DNA of 64,000 nucleotides from Massilia arenae (GCF_008014745.1 NZ_VPFD01000020.1:56034-120033); one strand, 5' to 3'; positions 46,556 to 55,184 are shown, counted from the first letter of the stretch. The notes: generated from the letters alone by a model not told the origin. Translations and numbers: made by a program.

Positions 46556-47548
46556 TTACGCTTCCGGGTCGGGCTTCACGCGCGTGAGCTTGTAGTCGGC
46601 GGCGGAGCGCTCGAGCGCCAGGCCCAGCACGTCCTTCAGTTCGTCGGGGCTCGCGCCCTGATCGAGCTGGCGCTTGGCGAAGGTGTTGCGCAAGGTGCGC
46701 CCGCCCGAGCGCGACAAATCCATGCCGGCCCGCTCGAAGGTGGCGCGCATCTGCATGTAGACGGTTTTCCTGGTCATCCTGGCGCCGGTGAGGTTGGCCG
46801 GGAATACGAGCTCGCCCGGGATCGCCATCGTTTCCCGCTCTTCGAGCCAGGCGCGCAGCTCGTCGGCGCCTTCGCGGGGGAGGGCGACTTCGTGTTCATG
46901 ACTGGTGTCGAGCTTTTCCTCAGGGGTGATCGTCAGCACGAGCGCGCCGTCGATCGACGCCTGGCGGCCGACTTCTGTCGTCAGGAGACCGACCGCTTCC
47001 GTTACCTTCAGCCCCGCCAGCGCGATGACCACCTGCATGGCCCGATCGCGGCGACGCTTCCAGCCATCGAATGGCGTGTTGCGGCGTTTCCGCGGCGCCT
47101 CGGCCGGCAGCGCGGCGAAGAAGCGCTGCAGTTGGTCTTCCGACAGGGTGCGTCCGGCTTCGTCCTTCGCGATGTGGGCGCGGTCGATGCCGAGGATCGC
47201 CTCTTGCGCCGGATTGGGTACGACCCCGAGATGCTCGTAGCAGCGTTCGAGCAGGCGCAGGTAGCGGTAGGCGATCTTGCTGTTCAGGACGCGCTTGCCC
47301 TTGACCGTGCGGCCGATGAAGCGCAGCAGGTCGGCCTGCGTGACCCGGGAGAAGGTGATGCGTTGTTCCTGCAGCCAGCCCGCCAGGTTGTTGAACATGA
47401 ACAGGTAGATTTTTGCCGACTCGGCGGACAGCACCCGCAGCGTGCCGTCGGCGCGCTGGCGCCGGCCGGTTTCGGCGAAAGCCGTGGTGGATATGAATGC
47501 CTTGAAGGATTTGACTGGGTCGGCGTCCCATGAAGTAGAGGTGTGCAT
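46556..47548 (-). CDS. tyrosine-recombinase-like protein with degenerate active site
   Basis: A 330-residue protein with an N-terminal SAM-like core-binding domain (about 15-110: SAKIYLFMFNNLAGWLQEQRITFSRVTQADLLRFI) and a phage-integrase-like C-terminal domain. Aligned to XerC/D-type enzymes, Arg-I is Lys181 (GLKVTEAVGL), the box II His is replaced (RTLRNTF, with Arg287 kept), the box III His is Leu310, and the Tyr is kept (Tyr319 in SAADYKL). It may bind DNA without the usual recombination, or use other residues. It stands alone, convergent with lldD and beside an AT-richer patch, as expected of a gene acquired laterally. Not recognised as a known named recombinase. Confidence 0.65.
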   Translation of the reverse strand: MHTSTSWDADPVKSFKAFISTTAFAETGRRQRADGTLRVLSAESAKIYLFMFNNLAGWLQEQRITFSRVTQADLLRFIGRTVKGKRVLNSKIAYRYLRLLERCYEHLGVVPNPAQEAILGIDRAHIAKDEAGRTLSEDQLQRFFAALPAEAPRKRRNTPFDGWKRRRDRAMQVVIALAGLKVTEAVGLLTTEVGRQASIDGALVLTITPEEKLDTSHEHEVALPREGADELRAWLEERETMAIPGELVFPANLTGARMTRKTVYMQMRATFERAGMDLSRSGGRTLRNTFAKRQLDQGASPDELKDVLGLALERSAADYKLTRVKPDPEA

Positions 47549-47681
47549 GGCGAGACGTGTTGGATGGATGTGGCGTCACCATACCATAAAACGTAACTAA
47601 CCAACATTAGATGCTCCGCAAACTACATCAGCTAATGCTAACGACTACGAAAAAGATAACAATCCTCAAACACGGCTAGCA
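47549..47681. other. AT-richer non-coding patch upstream of the recombinase gene
   Basis: About 130 bases with clearly less GC than the neighbours (runs such as ACGTAACTAACCAACATTAG and ACGAAAAAGATAACAATCC). It must hold the recombinase promoter. It also has an imperfect inverted repeat, CATTAGATG (47605-47613) against CATCAGCTAATG (47626-47637), which could be a protein-binding or recombination site. No open frame is convincing here. Confidence 0.4.
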
Positions 47682-47712
47682 GGAAAAGGGCGCCTGGCAG
47701 ACGCTCTTTTCC
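47682..47712 (-). terminator. terminator downstream of the MFS transporter gene
   Basis: An 11-bp stem (GGAAAAGGGCG against CGCTCTTTTCC, one G-U pair) with a nine-base loop. The A/T runs inside the stem make it usable on both strands; on the minus strand it would end the tetR-MFS transcript about 125 bp after the MFS stop. The bases between hold no gene that I can support. Confidence 0.6.
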
Positions 47713-47838
47713 ATTCCTGTTGGCTCTACAATGCAACCCTACGCAGGCGCACGGGGAGGGAATCGATGTTCATTTTCTGAGGCTCCTGAGATGACGCGGT
47801 GGGGACGCTCTCGGGAAAAGATGTGGATGTTGGCTGCC

Positions 47839-49290
47839 TTACGCACCGCTGGTCCGGCCTGTCACTGCCGGGGTGTCGCTCGCCTGACGGGCCAGCGTCG
47901 CCCCCAGCACCGCGCCGAGGCCCAGGCAAAAGGCGATGCACAGGATCGCGACGATGAAGGCGTCCGTGATCGCCGCCGGGTCGTCGTGGACGCCGCGGAC
48001 GGTAAAGAAGATGCCCCCGATCAGGGCCACGCTGAGCGCGGCGCCGACTTGCAGGGTCGAACTTGCGACGCCGGCGATCATCCCGGCATGGGTGGGCGCC
48101 ACGCGGCCCGTGATCATCCGCATCAGCGACGGCAGCGCCAGCCCCTGGCCGAAGCCGGTGGCGAAGAGCAGGGCGGCCAGCGTTGCCCCCGGCGGCGCGA
48201 CGCCCACCGGGATTGCCGCCACCAGCGCGGCCAGGCCGACGAAGCCCGCTGCCATCAATGCCATGCCGATCGGATTGACCCAGTCGCCGAGGAGGCGCCT
48301 GCCGAGCGGTGTCGCCAGGGGCCCGAGCAGGTAGCCAACGCCGAACGGCAGGAAGACCAGGCCAGCGTCCAGGGCGCTCACGTGCAGCGCATTCTGCAGA
48401 TAGATCGAGAACAGCAGGAAAAATGCAGCGAGCGCGTACAACAGCAACGCGATCGCTAGTGCGCGTCGCATGCCCGGTGCGCGCAGGGAGGAGGGATCGA
48501 CCAGGGGCGCACCGCCCGCGCGGACGAGGCCGGCTTCGTAGCGCCAGAAGCACCATGCCAGCAAGGGCGCGGCGCACAAACCCAGCCAGGACCACCACGG
48601 CCAGCCAGCTTCCCGGCCTTCGATCAGCGGAACGATCATGGCGCCCAATGCGAGCACCGACAGCGCCGTGCCGCCAGGGTCCAGCCTGCTCGAACGCGGC
48701 GCCCGCGCTTCCTTCAGCAGGGGAAGGCCGAACACCAGGACCAGGAGCGCCACCGGCAGGTTGACGAGGAAGATCATGCGCCAGCCCATGCCGAACAGGT
48801 CCAGTGAAATCAGGATGCCGCCCAGCGCCTGTCCGATGACGGAGGCCAGGCCGAATACGGCGCCGTACAGGGCGAGGGCACGCGGCTTATCGGCCTCCGG
48901 AAAGATCGCATGGACCGACGCGAGCGCCTGCGGCGCCATGATGGCCGCCGTCACCCCCTGCAAGGCGCGTCCGGCGATCAGCGCCGCCGGCGACCACGCC
49001 AGGCCACATAGCAGCGAGGCGGCCGCGAAGCCGGCCAGTCCGACCAGGAACATGCGGCCACGGCCGAACAGATCGCCCAGGCGTCCGCCGCTGATCAGCG
49101 TGACCGCATACAACGCGGCATAAGATGAGATGACGAGCTGCTCGGCCGATGCCGACGTGCCCAGTTCGGACTGGATCGACGGCAGCGCCACGTTGACGAT
49201 GAAGAAGTCCAGCGGTGGCAGGAAGGAACCGACCAGCAGGATGGCGAAGATTGCCCAGCGGCGCGGTTCGGGTGGGGTTGTGTGCGTCAT
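47839..49290 (-). CDS. MFS drug-efflux transporter, DHA2 (14-helix) family
   Basis: A 483-residue inner-membrane transporter with about 14 hydrophobic segments, as in EmrB/QacA-type exporters. LDFFIVNVALPSIQSELG is the antiporter motif of helix 1, GGRLGDLFGRGRMFLVG the motif A loop, and AGRALQGVTAAIMAPQALA a further hallmark. The ATG at 49290 has AAGGGAA upstream and is chosen over a start 42 bases earlier, which would cover the operator. It is downstream of a tetR-type gene in the same direction, and an operator-like palindrome lies immediately before it. The substrate is unknown. Confidence 0.9.
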   Translation of the reverse strand: MTHTTPPEPRRWAIFAILLVGSFLPPLDFFIVNVALPSIQSELGTSASAEQLVISSYAALYAVTLISGGRLGDLFGRGRMFLVGLAGFAAASLLCGLAWSPAALIAGRALQGVTAAIMAPQALASVHAIFPEADKPRALALYGAVFGLASVIGQALGGILISLDLFGMGWRMIFLVNLPVALLVLVFGLPLLKEARAPRSSRLDPGGTALSVLALGAMIVPLIEGREAGWPWWSWLGLCAAPLLAWCFWRYEAGLVRAGGAPLVDPSSLRAPGMRRALAIALLLYALAAFFLLFSIYLQNALHVSALDAGLVFLPFGVGYLLGPLATPLGRRLLGDWVNPIGMALMAAGFVGLAALVAAIPVGVAPPGATLAALLFATGFGQGLALPSLMRMITGRVAPTHAGMIAGVASSTLQVGAALSVALIGGIFFTVRGVHDDPAAITDAFIVAILCIAFCLGLGAVLGATLARQASDTPAVTGRTSGA

Positions 49291-49304
49291 AGGATTCCCT
49301 TTTA

Positions 49305-49322
49305 CGGAACCAATCGGTTCCG
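49305..49322. promoter_or_regulatory. TetR-type operator before the MFS gene
   Basis: CGGAACC-AATC-GGTTCCG, an 18-bp palindrome with 7-bp arms, 15 bp before the MFS start. It shares GAACC-RATC-GGTTCC with the palindrome upstream of the tetR gene, so both should bind the same regulator. Confidence 0.8.
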
Positions 49323-49337
49323 AAGTGGACAAAAAAA

Positions 49338-49934
49338 TTAGTCGAGAATGCGCATGGCGGTGTCGACGAGCGCGGTCATATCCGCCTTGCCAACGCCGGT
49401 CTTCCCCAGCACGCGCATGCCCTGGATCTGGCAGACAAGAAAGTGGGCCAGCACCTGCGGGTCGCGTCGCGCAATCTCACCGCTGGCCTGGCCGCGCGCG
49501 ATTGCCTGCCCATACAGCTGTTGCAGGCGGCGGAACATGCGGCCGGTGCGCTCGGCGATATCGGGGTCGTGCGTGCCGACTTCGGTAGCCATCGCCACGA
49601 TCAGGCATCCACGCCGCCCCGCTTCGCCGGAGGAGAGGTCAGCAAGGCGCATCAGGGAAGCACGGATTGCGTCCCTGGCGGAGCCCTGCCCGGACAGGAG
49701 GTCGGCGGTGGCTTGCAGACCCTTGTCCATGTACAGGTCGAGCGCGGCCAGCAGCAAGCCCTTCTTGTCGCCGAAGGCCTTGTACAGGCTGCCGCGCGAC
49801 AGTCCCGTGCCTTCGATCAGGTCGGGCAGGGAAGCGCCTTCGTAACCCCGGTGCCAGAAGACGTTCATTGCATCGCGCGCGGCGACGTCCAGTTCGAATT
49901 CGCGTGGGCGACCGAGACCGCTATGGTTTGTCAT
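49338..49934 (-). CDS. TetR-family transcriptional regulator
   Basis: A 198-residue regulator. Residues about 10-60 (FELDVAARDAMNVFWHRGYEGASLPDLIEGTGLSRGSLYKAFGDKKGLLLAALDLY) are a canonical TetR DNA-binding domain; the C-terminal part (SSGEAGRRGCLIVAMATEVG) is typical of the AcrR-like branch that controls efflux pumps. CAGGAG is located a few bases before the ATG. It is followed after 47 bp by the MFS gene. It probably represses itself and the transporter through the two flanking palindromes and is released by a drug-like molecule. Confidence 0.9.
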   Translation of the reverse strand: MTNHSGLGRPREFELDVAARDAMNVFWHRGYEGASLPDLIEGTGLSRGSLYKAFGDKKGLLLAALDLYMDKGLQATADLLSGQGSARDAIRASLMRLADLSSGEAGRRGCLIVAMATEVGTHDPDIAERTGRMFRRLQQLYGQAIARGQASGEIARRDPQVLAHFLVCQIQGMRVLGKTGVGKADMTALVDTAMRILD

Positions 49935-49952
49935 CGATACTCCTGGGTGCTG

Positions 49953-49986
49953 GCTAATATGTGAACCGATCGGTTCCTATATTAGC
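49953..49986. promoter_or_regulatory. 34-bp TetR-type operator upstream of the tetR gene
   Basis: A 34-bp palindrome centred between 49969 and 49970, with only two mismatched pairs: outer arms GCTAATAT/ATATTAGC and a perfect core GAACCGATCGGTTC (49963-49976). The outer arms also resemble -10 elements, so the operator probably overlaps the promoter. It lies 19 bp upstream of the tetR start. The remainder of the gap up to 50056 shows nothing else. Confidence 0.82.
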
Positions 49987-50056
49987 ACCGTGCGTAAGGA
50001 CAACGCAAGCAGGACCCAGGCGGACCGGCGGGATTCGGGGCGCCGGCCAAGCGGGT

Positions 50057-51022
50057 TCATTTCGATCGGTCCAGCAGCCCACGCGCCTGCAACCACTCCT
50101 CGGCGCGCCGCGGCCACGCCGACGCTGTTCCCAGATTGGGCCGCATACCCATGCCATGCTCGCCATGCTCGAACAAAACCATCTCGGCCGGCACCTTCGC
50201 GCGCGTGAGCGCCTGGTAGAACAGGATGCTGTTCTCGACCGGCACGGCGGCGTCGGCCTGGGTATGGATCAGCAGGGTCGGCGGCGTGCGCGCCGTCACT
50301 TGGCGCGCCACCGACATCAGTTCCACGTCCGCCGCGCTGGGCGACGTGCCGAGCAGGGCGTTGCGCGAACCCACGTGGGCGGCCGGCCCGTCGAGCGCGA
50401 TCACCGGGTACATCAGCACCAGGAAGTCGGGCCGCGCGCTGACGGCGTCGAGCTGGGCGCCGGTGCGTCCCAGCGGATGGTCGAACAGGGTGCCGGCGCT
50501 GGCGGCGAGGTGGCCGCCGGCCGAGCTGCCCATCACGCCGATGCGCTCCGGCCGCAGCTTGTACTGCGCCGCCTGCGAGCGCACCAGGCGCACCGCGCGC
50601 AGCACGTCCTGCAGCGGCGCCGGATGGCCGAATTCACGCATCCGGTACTTGAGCACGAAGGCGGTCACGCCCAGGCTCGACAACCAGCGCGCATACTGTT
50701 CGCCCTCGCGCTCGATGGCCAGGCGCTCGTAGCCGCCGCCGGGACAGATGATGACGGCGCTGCCGTTGGCGCGGTCGACCGCGGGCGGATAGACAGTAAG
50801 CGTGGGTTCGGCAACCCGGCTGATCCTGCCATCGACGTAGCGTTCCGGTTCCAGGCCGGTGCGGGCGCCGGGCACGCCTTCGGGCCAGAGCGGGATCGTG
50901 GCGGGCGCCGGTGGCCAGCTTGCTGCCGATGCAGGCGTGGCGGACAGCGCTGCCCCCGATGTGGATGCGGCCAGCATGGCGGCCCCGACTTGTTTCAAGA
51001 TGCGTCTCCGTGTCGTGTGCAT
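50057..51022 (-). CDS. secreted alpha/beta hydrolase (esterase-like)
   Basis: A 321-residue alpha/beta hydrolase. The N-terminus MHTTRRRILKQVGAAMLAAS is a Tat-like signal. AVIICPGGGYERLAIEREG forms the oxyanion region, GVMGSSAGGHLAAS holds the nucleophilic Ser, TPPTLLIHTQADAAVPVENS the Asp, and LFEHGEHGMGM the His. Relatives include acetylxylan and other carbohydrate esterases of the BD-FAE/Axe type, which would fit the window, but no sugar gene is next to it. It is monocistronic, divergent from the OsmC-YcaO gene. Confidence 0.82.
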   Translation of the reverse strand: MHTTRRRILKQVGAAMLAASTSGAALSATPASAASWPPAPATIPLWPEGVPGARTGLEPERYVDGRISRVAEPTLTVYPPAVDRANGSAVIICPGGGYERLAIEREGEQYARWLSSLGVTAFVLKYRMREFGHPAPLQDVLRAVRLVRSQAAQYKLRPERIGVMGSSAGGHLAASAGTLFDHPLGRTGAQLDAVSARPDFLVLMYPVIALDGPAAHVGSRNALLGTSPSAADVELMSVARQVTARTPPTLLIHTQADAAVPVENSILFYQALTRAKVPAEMVLFEHGEHGMGMRPNLGTASAWPRRAEEWLQARGLLDRSK

Positions 51023-51120
51023 GGGTTACCCTTCGTTATTATTATCCTTATGGTAACCCAGTGACGGCTGAGCAAGCAGTGCATTGCACCATCGGGCCGG
51101 GCGGCGATGAAGCACCTGCG

Positions 51121-51240
51121 TGTTAAAATACGCGCGCTATCTTGGCAGTAGCGGATCGAGCGAAGCGCGACTCTCCACGAGAAATTCCGTACTGTACAGT
51201 GACCCCCATGAGCCCTGTCCCGACAGGGCTTTGTATTTTT
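51121..51240 (+). promoter_or_regulatory. terminated leader (or small RNA) before the OsmC-YcaO gene
   Basis: An extended -10 element TGTTAAAAT (51121-51129) is followed about 80 bases later by a strong intrinsic terminator: AGCCCTGTC, two bases, GACAGGGCT (51211-51230) and TTGTATTTTT. The terminator is only 24 bp before the OsmC-YcaO start, which itself has a poor ribosome site. A transcript of about 100 bases is therefore predicted, either a small RNA or an attenuated leader. A 10-bp palindrome ACTGTACAGT lies at 51191-51200. No known riboswitch class is recognised. Confidence 0.55.
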
Positions 51241-51263
51241 ACCCACCGTATCTGGATTTTTCC

Positions 51264-53465
51264 ATGGAAATTAAAGTCAACTTCCTCGACAAGCTTCGCC
51301 TGGAAGCCAAGTTCGACGATTTCACCGTCATCGCCGACCAGCCCATCCGCTATAAAGGCGACGGCTCGGCGCCAGGCCCATTCGACTACTTCCTGGCCTC
51401 GTCGGCCCTGTGCGCGGCGTATTTCGTGAAGTTGTATTGCAATACCCGGGATATCCCGACCGAGAATATCCGTCTGTCGCAAAATAATATCGTCGACCCG
51501 GAAAACCGTTACCAGCAAATCTTCAAGATCCAGGTCGAGCTGCCGGCCGACATCTCCGAGAAAGACCGCCAGGGCATCCTGCGCTCGATCGAGCGTTGCA
51601 CGGTGAAGAAGGTCGTCCAGGCCGGCCCCGAATTCGTGATCGAGGAAGTGGCCAACCTGGACGCCGACGCCCAGGCCCTGCTGACCCTGCAGCCCGACGC
51701 GGAATCGCGCACCTATATCGCGGGCAAGGACCTGCCGCTGGAACAGACCATCGCCAATATGTCGGGCATGCTGGCCAGCTGGGGCATCAAGATCGAGATC
51801 GCGTCGTGGCGCAATATCGTTCCCAATGTCTGGTCGCTGCATATCCGCGACGCGCATTCGCCGATGTGCTTCACCAACGGCAAGGGCGCGACCAAGGAAA
51901 GCGCCTTGGCCTCGGCCCTGGGCGAATACATCGAACGCCTGAACAACAACCACTTCTATGCCGGCGTATTCTGGGGCGAAGACATCGCCAACGCCGACTT
52001 CGTGCATTATCCGAACGAGCGCTGGTTCAAGCCCGGCCCGGACGATGCGCTGCCGGACGGCATCCTCGACGAATACAGCCTGTCGTTCTACGATCCCGAT
52101 GGCGAATTGCGCGGCTCGCACCTGATCGACACCAATTCGGGCAATGTGGAGCGCGGCATCGTATCGTTGCCCTTCGTGCGCCAGTCGGACGGCGAGGTCG
52201 TGTATTTCCCATCGAACCTGATCGAAAACCTGTATGCCAGTAACGGCATGAGCGCCGGTAATACGCTGGCAGAAGCGCAGGTGCAGTGCCTGTCCGAGAT
52301 CTTCGAACGCGCCGTCAAGCGCGAGATCCTGGAAAGCGAGATGGCCTTGCCCGACGTGCCGCAAGAGGTGCTGGCCAAATACCCGGGCATCGTGGCCGGC
52401 ATCAAGGGCCTTGAAGAGCAGGGTTTCCCGGTGCTGGTCAAGGATGCATCCCTGGGCGGCCAATACCCGGTGATGTGCGTGACCCTGATGAACCCGCGCA
52501 CCGGCGGCGTCTTCGCCTCCTTCGGCGCCCACCCGAGTTTCGAGGTGGCGCTGGAGCGCAGCCTGACCGAACTGCTGCAAGGCCGCAGCTTCGAAGGCCT
52601 CAACGACCTGCCGCGGCCGACCTTCGCCAGCGAAGCCGTGACCGAGCCGTATAACTTCGTCGAGCATTTCATCGATTCGAGCGGCGTCGTCTCGTGGCGC
52701 TTCTTCAGCGCCAAGTCGGAAGTCGATTTCGTCGAGTGGGACTTCACCGCGCAGGGCGACAATGCCAACGCCGAGGAAGCCGCAACCCTGCTCGCCATCC
52801 TCGAAGAGATGGGCAAGGAAGTCTACACCGCCGTGTACGACCAGCTGGGGGCGGTGGCTTGCCGCATCCTGGTGCCCGATTATTCCGAGGTGTATCCGGT
52901 CGAAGATCTGATCTGGGATAACACGAATAAATCGTTGCTGTTCCGTTCCGACATCCTCAACCTGCACCGCCTGGACGACGACAGCCTGGAGGCGCTGCTG
53001 GAGCGCCTGGAAAACAATGAGCTGGACGAGTATTCCGACATCGCCAGCCTGATCGGCATCGAGTTCGACGAGAACACCGACTGGGGCCAGCTGACGGTGC
53101 TCGAGCTGCGCCTCCTGATCAACCTCGCGCTGCAGCGCTTCGAGGACGCGCACGAACTGGTCGGCGCCTTCCTGCAGTACAACGACAACACCGTCGAGCG
53201 CGGCCTGTTCTACCAGGCCATGAACGTGGTGCTCGAAGTGGTGCTGGACGACGAGATGGAACTGGACGACTACGTCGTCAAGTTCCGGCGCATGTTCGGC
53301 GACACGCGGATGGACGCGGTGCTGGGCGCGGTCGATGGCAGCGTGCGCTTCCACGGTCTGACCCAGACCAGCATGCAACTGGAAGGCCTGGACCGCCACC
53401 ACCGCCTGATCGACAGCTACCGCAAGCTGCACGCGGCGCGCGCGAAGGCGGCGGCCGCGAAGTAA
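51264..53465 (+). CDS. OsmC-domain / YcaO-domain fusion protein
   Basis: A cytoplasmic protein of 733 residues. Residues about 1-140 are OsmC-like (MEIKVNFLDKLRLEAKFDDFTVIADQP, GPFDYFLASSALCAAYFVKLYC, with the conserved Cys). From about 160 on is the ATP-using YcaO domain (NVWSLHIRDAHSPMCFTNGKGATKESALASALGEYIERLNNN, LSEIFERAVKREI), then a helical C-terminal part as in E. coli YcaO. That protein is linked to methylthiolation of ribosomal protein S12; peptide cyclodehydratases share the fold. No peptide precursor gene is near, so a housekeeping role is more likely. The ATG at 51264 begins the family's normal N-terminus. Confidence 0.88.
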   Translation: MEIKVNFLDKLRLEAKFDDFTVIADQPIRYKGDGSAPGPFDYFLASSALCAAYFVKLYCNTRDIPTENIRLSQNNIVDPENRYQQIFKIQVELPADISEKDRQGILRSIERCTVKKVVQAGPEFVIEEVANLDADAQALLTLQPDAESRTYIAGKDLPLEQTIANMSGMLASWGIKIEIASWRNIVPNVWSLHIRDAHSPMCFTNGKGATKESALASALGEYIERLNNNHFYAGVFWGEDIANADFVHYPNERWFKPGPDDALPDGILDEYSLSFYDPDGELRGSHLIDTNSGNVERGIVSLPFVRQSDGEVVYFPSNLIENLYASNGMSAGNTLAEAQVQCLSEIFERAVKREILESEMALPDVPQEVLAKYPGIVAGIKGLEEQGFPVLVKDASLGGQYPVMCVTLMNPRTGGVFASFGAHPSFEVALERSLTELLQGRSFEGLNDLPRPTFASEAVTEPYNFVEHFIDSSGVVSWRFFSAKSEVDFVEWDFTAQGDNANAEEAATLLAILEEMGKEVYTAVYDQLGAVACRILVPDYSEVYPVEDLIWDNTNKSLLFRSDILNLHRLDDDSLEALLERLENNELDEYSDIASLIGIEFDENTDWGQLTVLELRLLINLALQRFEDAHELVGAFLQYNDNTVERGLFYQAMNVVLEVVLDDEMELDDYVVKFRRMFGDTRMDAVLGAVDGSVRFHGLTQTSMQLEGLDRHHRLIDSYRKLHAARAKAAAAK

Positions 53466-53479
53466 GGCGAGCATGACCC

Positions 53480-53506
53480 AGCCCCTGTCCGCAGGGGCTT
53501 TTTTTT
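53480..53506 (+). terminator. intrinsic terminator after the OsmC-YcaO gene
   Basis: AGCCCCTG, four-base loop, CAGGGGCT, followed by eight T (53499-53506), 14 bp after the stop. The stem type resembles that of the terminator in front of the gene. Confidence 0.92.
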
Positions 53507-53569
53507 GCCATCGGGCCATTCCCTCGGTAGAATCGTCGCGTTCGCTTGCACGCTTCGGGGAGACGCCAG

Positions 53570-55177
53570 ATGCGCGACGCAATCATCATCGGCGCCGGCC
53601 ATAACGGCCTGGTTTGCGCCTGGTACCTGGCGCGCGCCGGCCTGAAGGTGACGCTGCTCGAGCGGCGCGACGTCGTCGGCGGCGCCGCGGTCACCGAAGA
53701 ATTCCATCCGGGTTTTCGCAACTCGGTGGCCGCCTACACGGTTTCGCTGCTCAATCCCAAGGTGATCCATGACATGGGGCTGGCCCGGCATGGCTTACGG
53801 ATCGTCGAACGCCCGCTCTCCAACTTCCTCCCGCTCGAGGACGGCCGCTACCTGAAGGTCGGCGCCGGCCGGACCGCTCTTGAAGTGGCCAAGTTCTCGC
53901 AGCGCGATGCTGCGCACCTGGACGACTACCACCGCCAGCTGGACGACGCGGCCGACCTGCTGCGCGAATTGGTGCTGCAGACGCCGCCCAACCGCATCGA
54001 GGGCGGCTGGCTGGCCGCGCTGCCCGAGCTGCTCAAGGCCGGCCGCCTCGGCAACCGCATGCGCAAGCTGTCGCTGGCCGGCCAGCGCGAACTGCTGGAC
54101 CTGTTCACCAAATCGGCGGGCGACTATCTGGACGGCTGGTTCGAGAGCGACCCGATCAAGGCTGCCTATGGTTTCGACAGCGTGGTGGGCAACTACGCCA
54201 GTCCCTATACGCCGGGATCGGCCTACGTGCTGCTGCACCACGTGTTCGGGGAGGTCAATGGTAAGAAGGGCGCCTGGGGCCACGCGATCGGCGGCATGGG
54301 CGCCATCACCCAGGCGATGGCGAAGGCGGTGCAAGCTCTCGGCGTCGAAATCCGCACCGACTGCGCGGTGGCCGAAGTGGTGCTGCACAAGGGCCGCGCC
54401 ACCGGCGTCGTTACCGGCGACGGCGAACGGCTCGATGCGCACGCCGTCGTATCGAACCTCAATCCACGCCTGCTGTACACCCGACTGGTCGATCCAGGCG
54501 CGCTGCCGGCCGACTTTTTGCGTCGGATGTCGGCCTGGCGCTGCGGTTCGGGCACCTTCCGCATGAACTTGGCGCTATCCGAACTACCGGACTTCAGCTG
54601 CCTGCCGGGCAAGGCGATGGCCGAACACCATGGCAGCGGCATCATTATCGCACCCAGCCTGCATTACATGGAGCGGGCCTACCACGACGCGCGGGCATCG
54701 GGCTGGTCGCAAGCGCCGATCGTCGAACTCCTGATCCCGTCGACGCTCGACCCGAGCCTGGCGCCGGCGGGGCAGCACGTGGCCAGCCTGTTCTGCCAGC
54801 ACGTCGCGCCCCAGCTACCCGATGGGGCGAGCTGGGACGAACACCGCGAGCAGGTGGCCGATCTCATGATCGACACCGTCGACCGCTATGCGCCGAATTT
54901 CAGGCGTGCGGTGCTGGGCCGCCAGATCATGAGCCCACTCGACCTGGAACGCACGTTCGGCCTGGTGGGCGGCGACATCTTCCATGGCGCGCTGGGGCTC
55001 GACCAGCTTTTTTCGGCGCGCCCGATGCTGGGCCATGCCGATTACCGCGGGCCGGTGGCGGGCCTGTACACCTGCGGCGCCGGCAACCATCCCGGTGGCG
55101 GAGTCACCGGCGCGCCCGGCCACAATGCCGCACGCGAGATCCTTCACAACGTCCGACAGTTTCGATCACGAGCGTGA
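53570..55177 (+). CDS. FAD-dependent oxidoreductase, phytoene desaturase/PYROXD2-like
   Basis: A 535-residue flavoprotein. The start MRDAIIIGAGHNGLVCAWYLARAG (dinucleotide-binding GAGHNG) has GGGGAGACG just upstream; an in-frame ATG at 53546 is rejected for lack of a site. KVTLLERRDVVGGAAVTEEFHPGF and the terminal GLYTCGAGNHPGGGVTGAPGHNAAREI are typical of phytoene-desaturase-like enzymes of the PYROXD2 branch. No carotenoid genes are near, so the substrate is unknown. Its last codons overlap a perfect palindrome. Confidence 0.87.
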   Translation: MRDAIIIGAGHNGLVCAWYLARAGLKVTLLERRDVVGGAAVTEEFHPGFRNSVAAYTVSLLNPKVIHDMGLARHGLRIVERPLSNFLPLEDGRYLKVGAGRTALEVAKFSQRDAAHLDDYHRQLDDAADLLRELVLQTPPNRIEGGWLAALPELLKAGRLGNRMRKLSLAGQRELLDLFTKSAGDYLDGWFESDPIKAAYGFDSVVGNYASPYTPGSAYVLLHHVFGEVNGKKGAWGHAIGGMGAITQAMAKAVQALGVEIRTDCAVAEVVLHKGRATGVVTGDGERLDAHAVVSNLNPRLLYTRLVDPGALPADFLRRMSAWRCGSGTFRMNLALSELPDFSCLPGKAMAEHHGSGIIIAPSLHYMERAYHDARASGWSQAPIVELLIPSTLDPSLAPAGQHVASLFCQHVAPQLPDGASWDEHREQVADLMIDTVDRYAPNFRRAVLGRQIMSPLDLERTFGLVGGDIFHGALGLDQLFSARPMLGHADYRGPVAGLYTCGAGNHPGGGVTGAPGHNAAREILHNVRQFRSRA

Positions 55178-55184
55178 TCGAAAC
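55159..55184. promoter_or_regulatory. 26-bp palindrome with TCA-N6-TGA core, upstream of the glucuronide operon
   Basis: Perfect 12-bp arms GTTTCGATCACG and CGTGATCGAAAC (55159-55170, 55173-55184) with two bases between. The core TTCGATCA-N6-TGATCGAA follows the operator pattern of the window. It overlaps the oxidoreductase stop codon and lies 52 bp upstream of the -35 element of the next promoter. It lacks a T-tract; it could still be a message end, but the shared pattern favours an operator. Confidence 0.5.

Noticed and set aside
47605..47637. Inverted repeat near the recombinase gene as an attachment or recombination site
   Set aside because: The arms need a two-base bulge and the 12-base spacer is longer than the usual 6-8 bases of tyrosine-recombinase sites. 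No second copy is in the window. Kept only as a remark.
51120..51263. An N-terminal extension of the OsmC-YcaO protein from a GTG at 51120
   Set aside because: It would run through the promoter and terminator hairpin, has no ribosome site, and the OsmC domain begins normally at the ATG at 51264.
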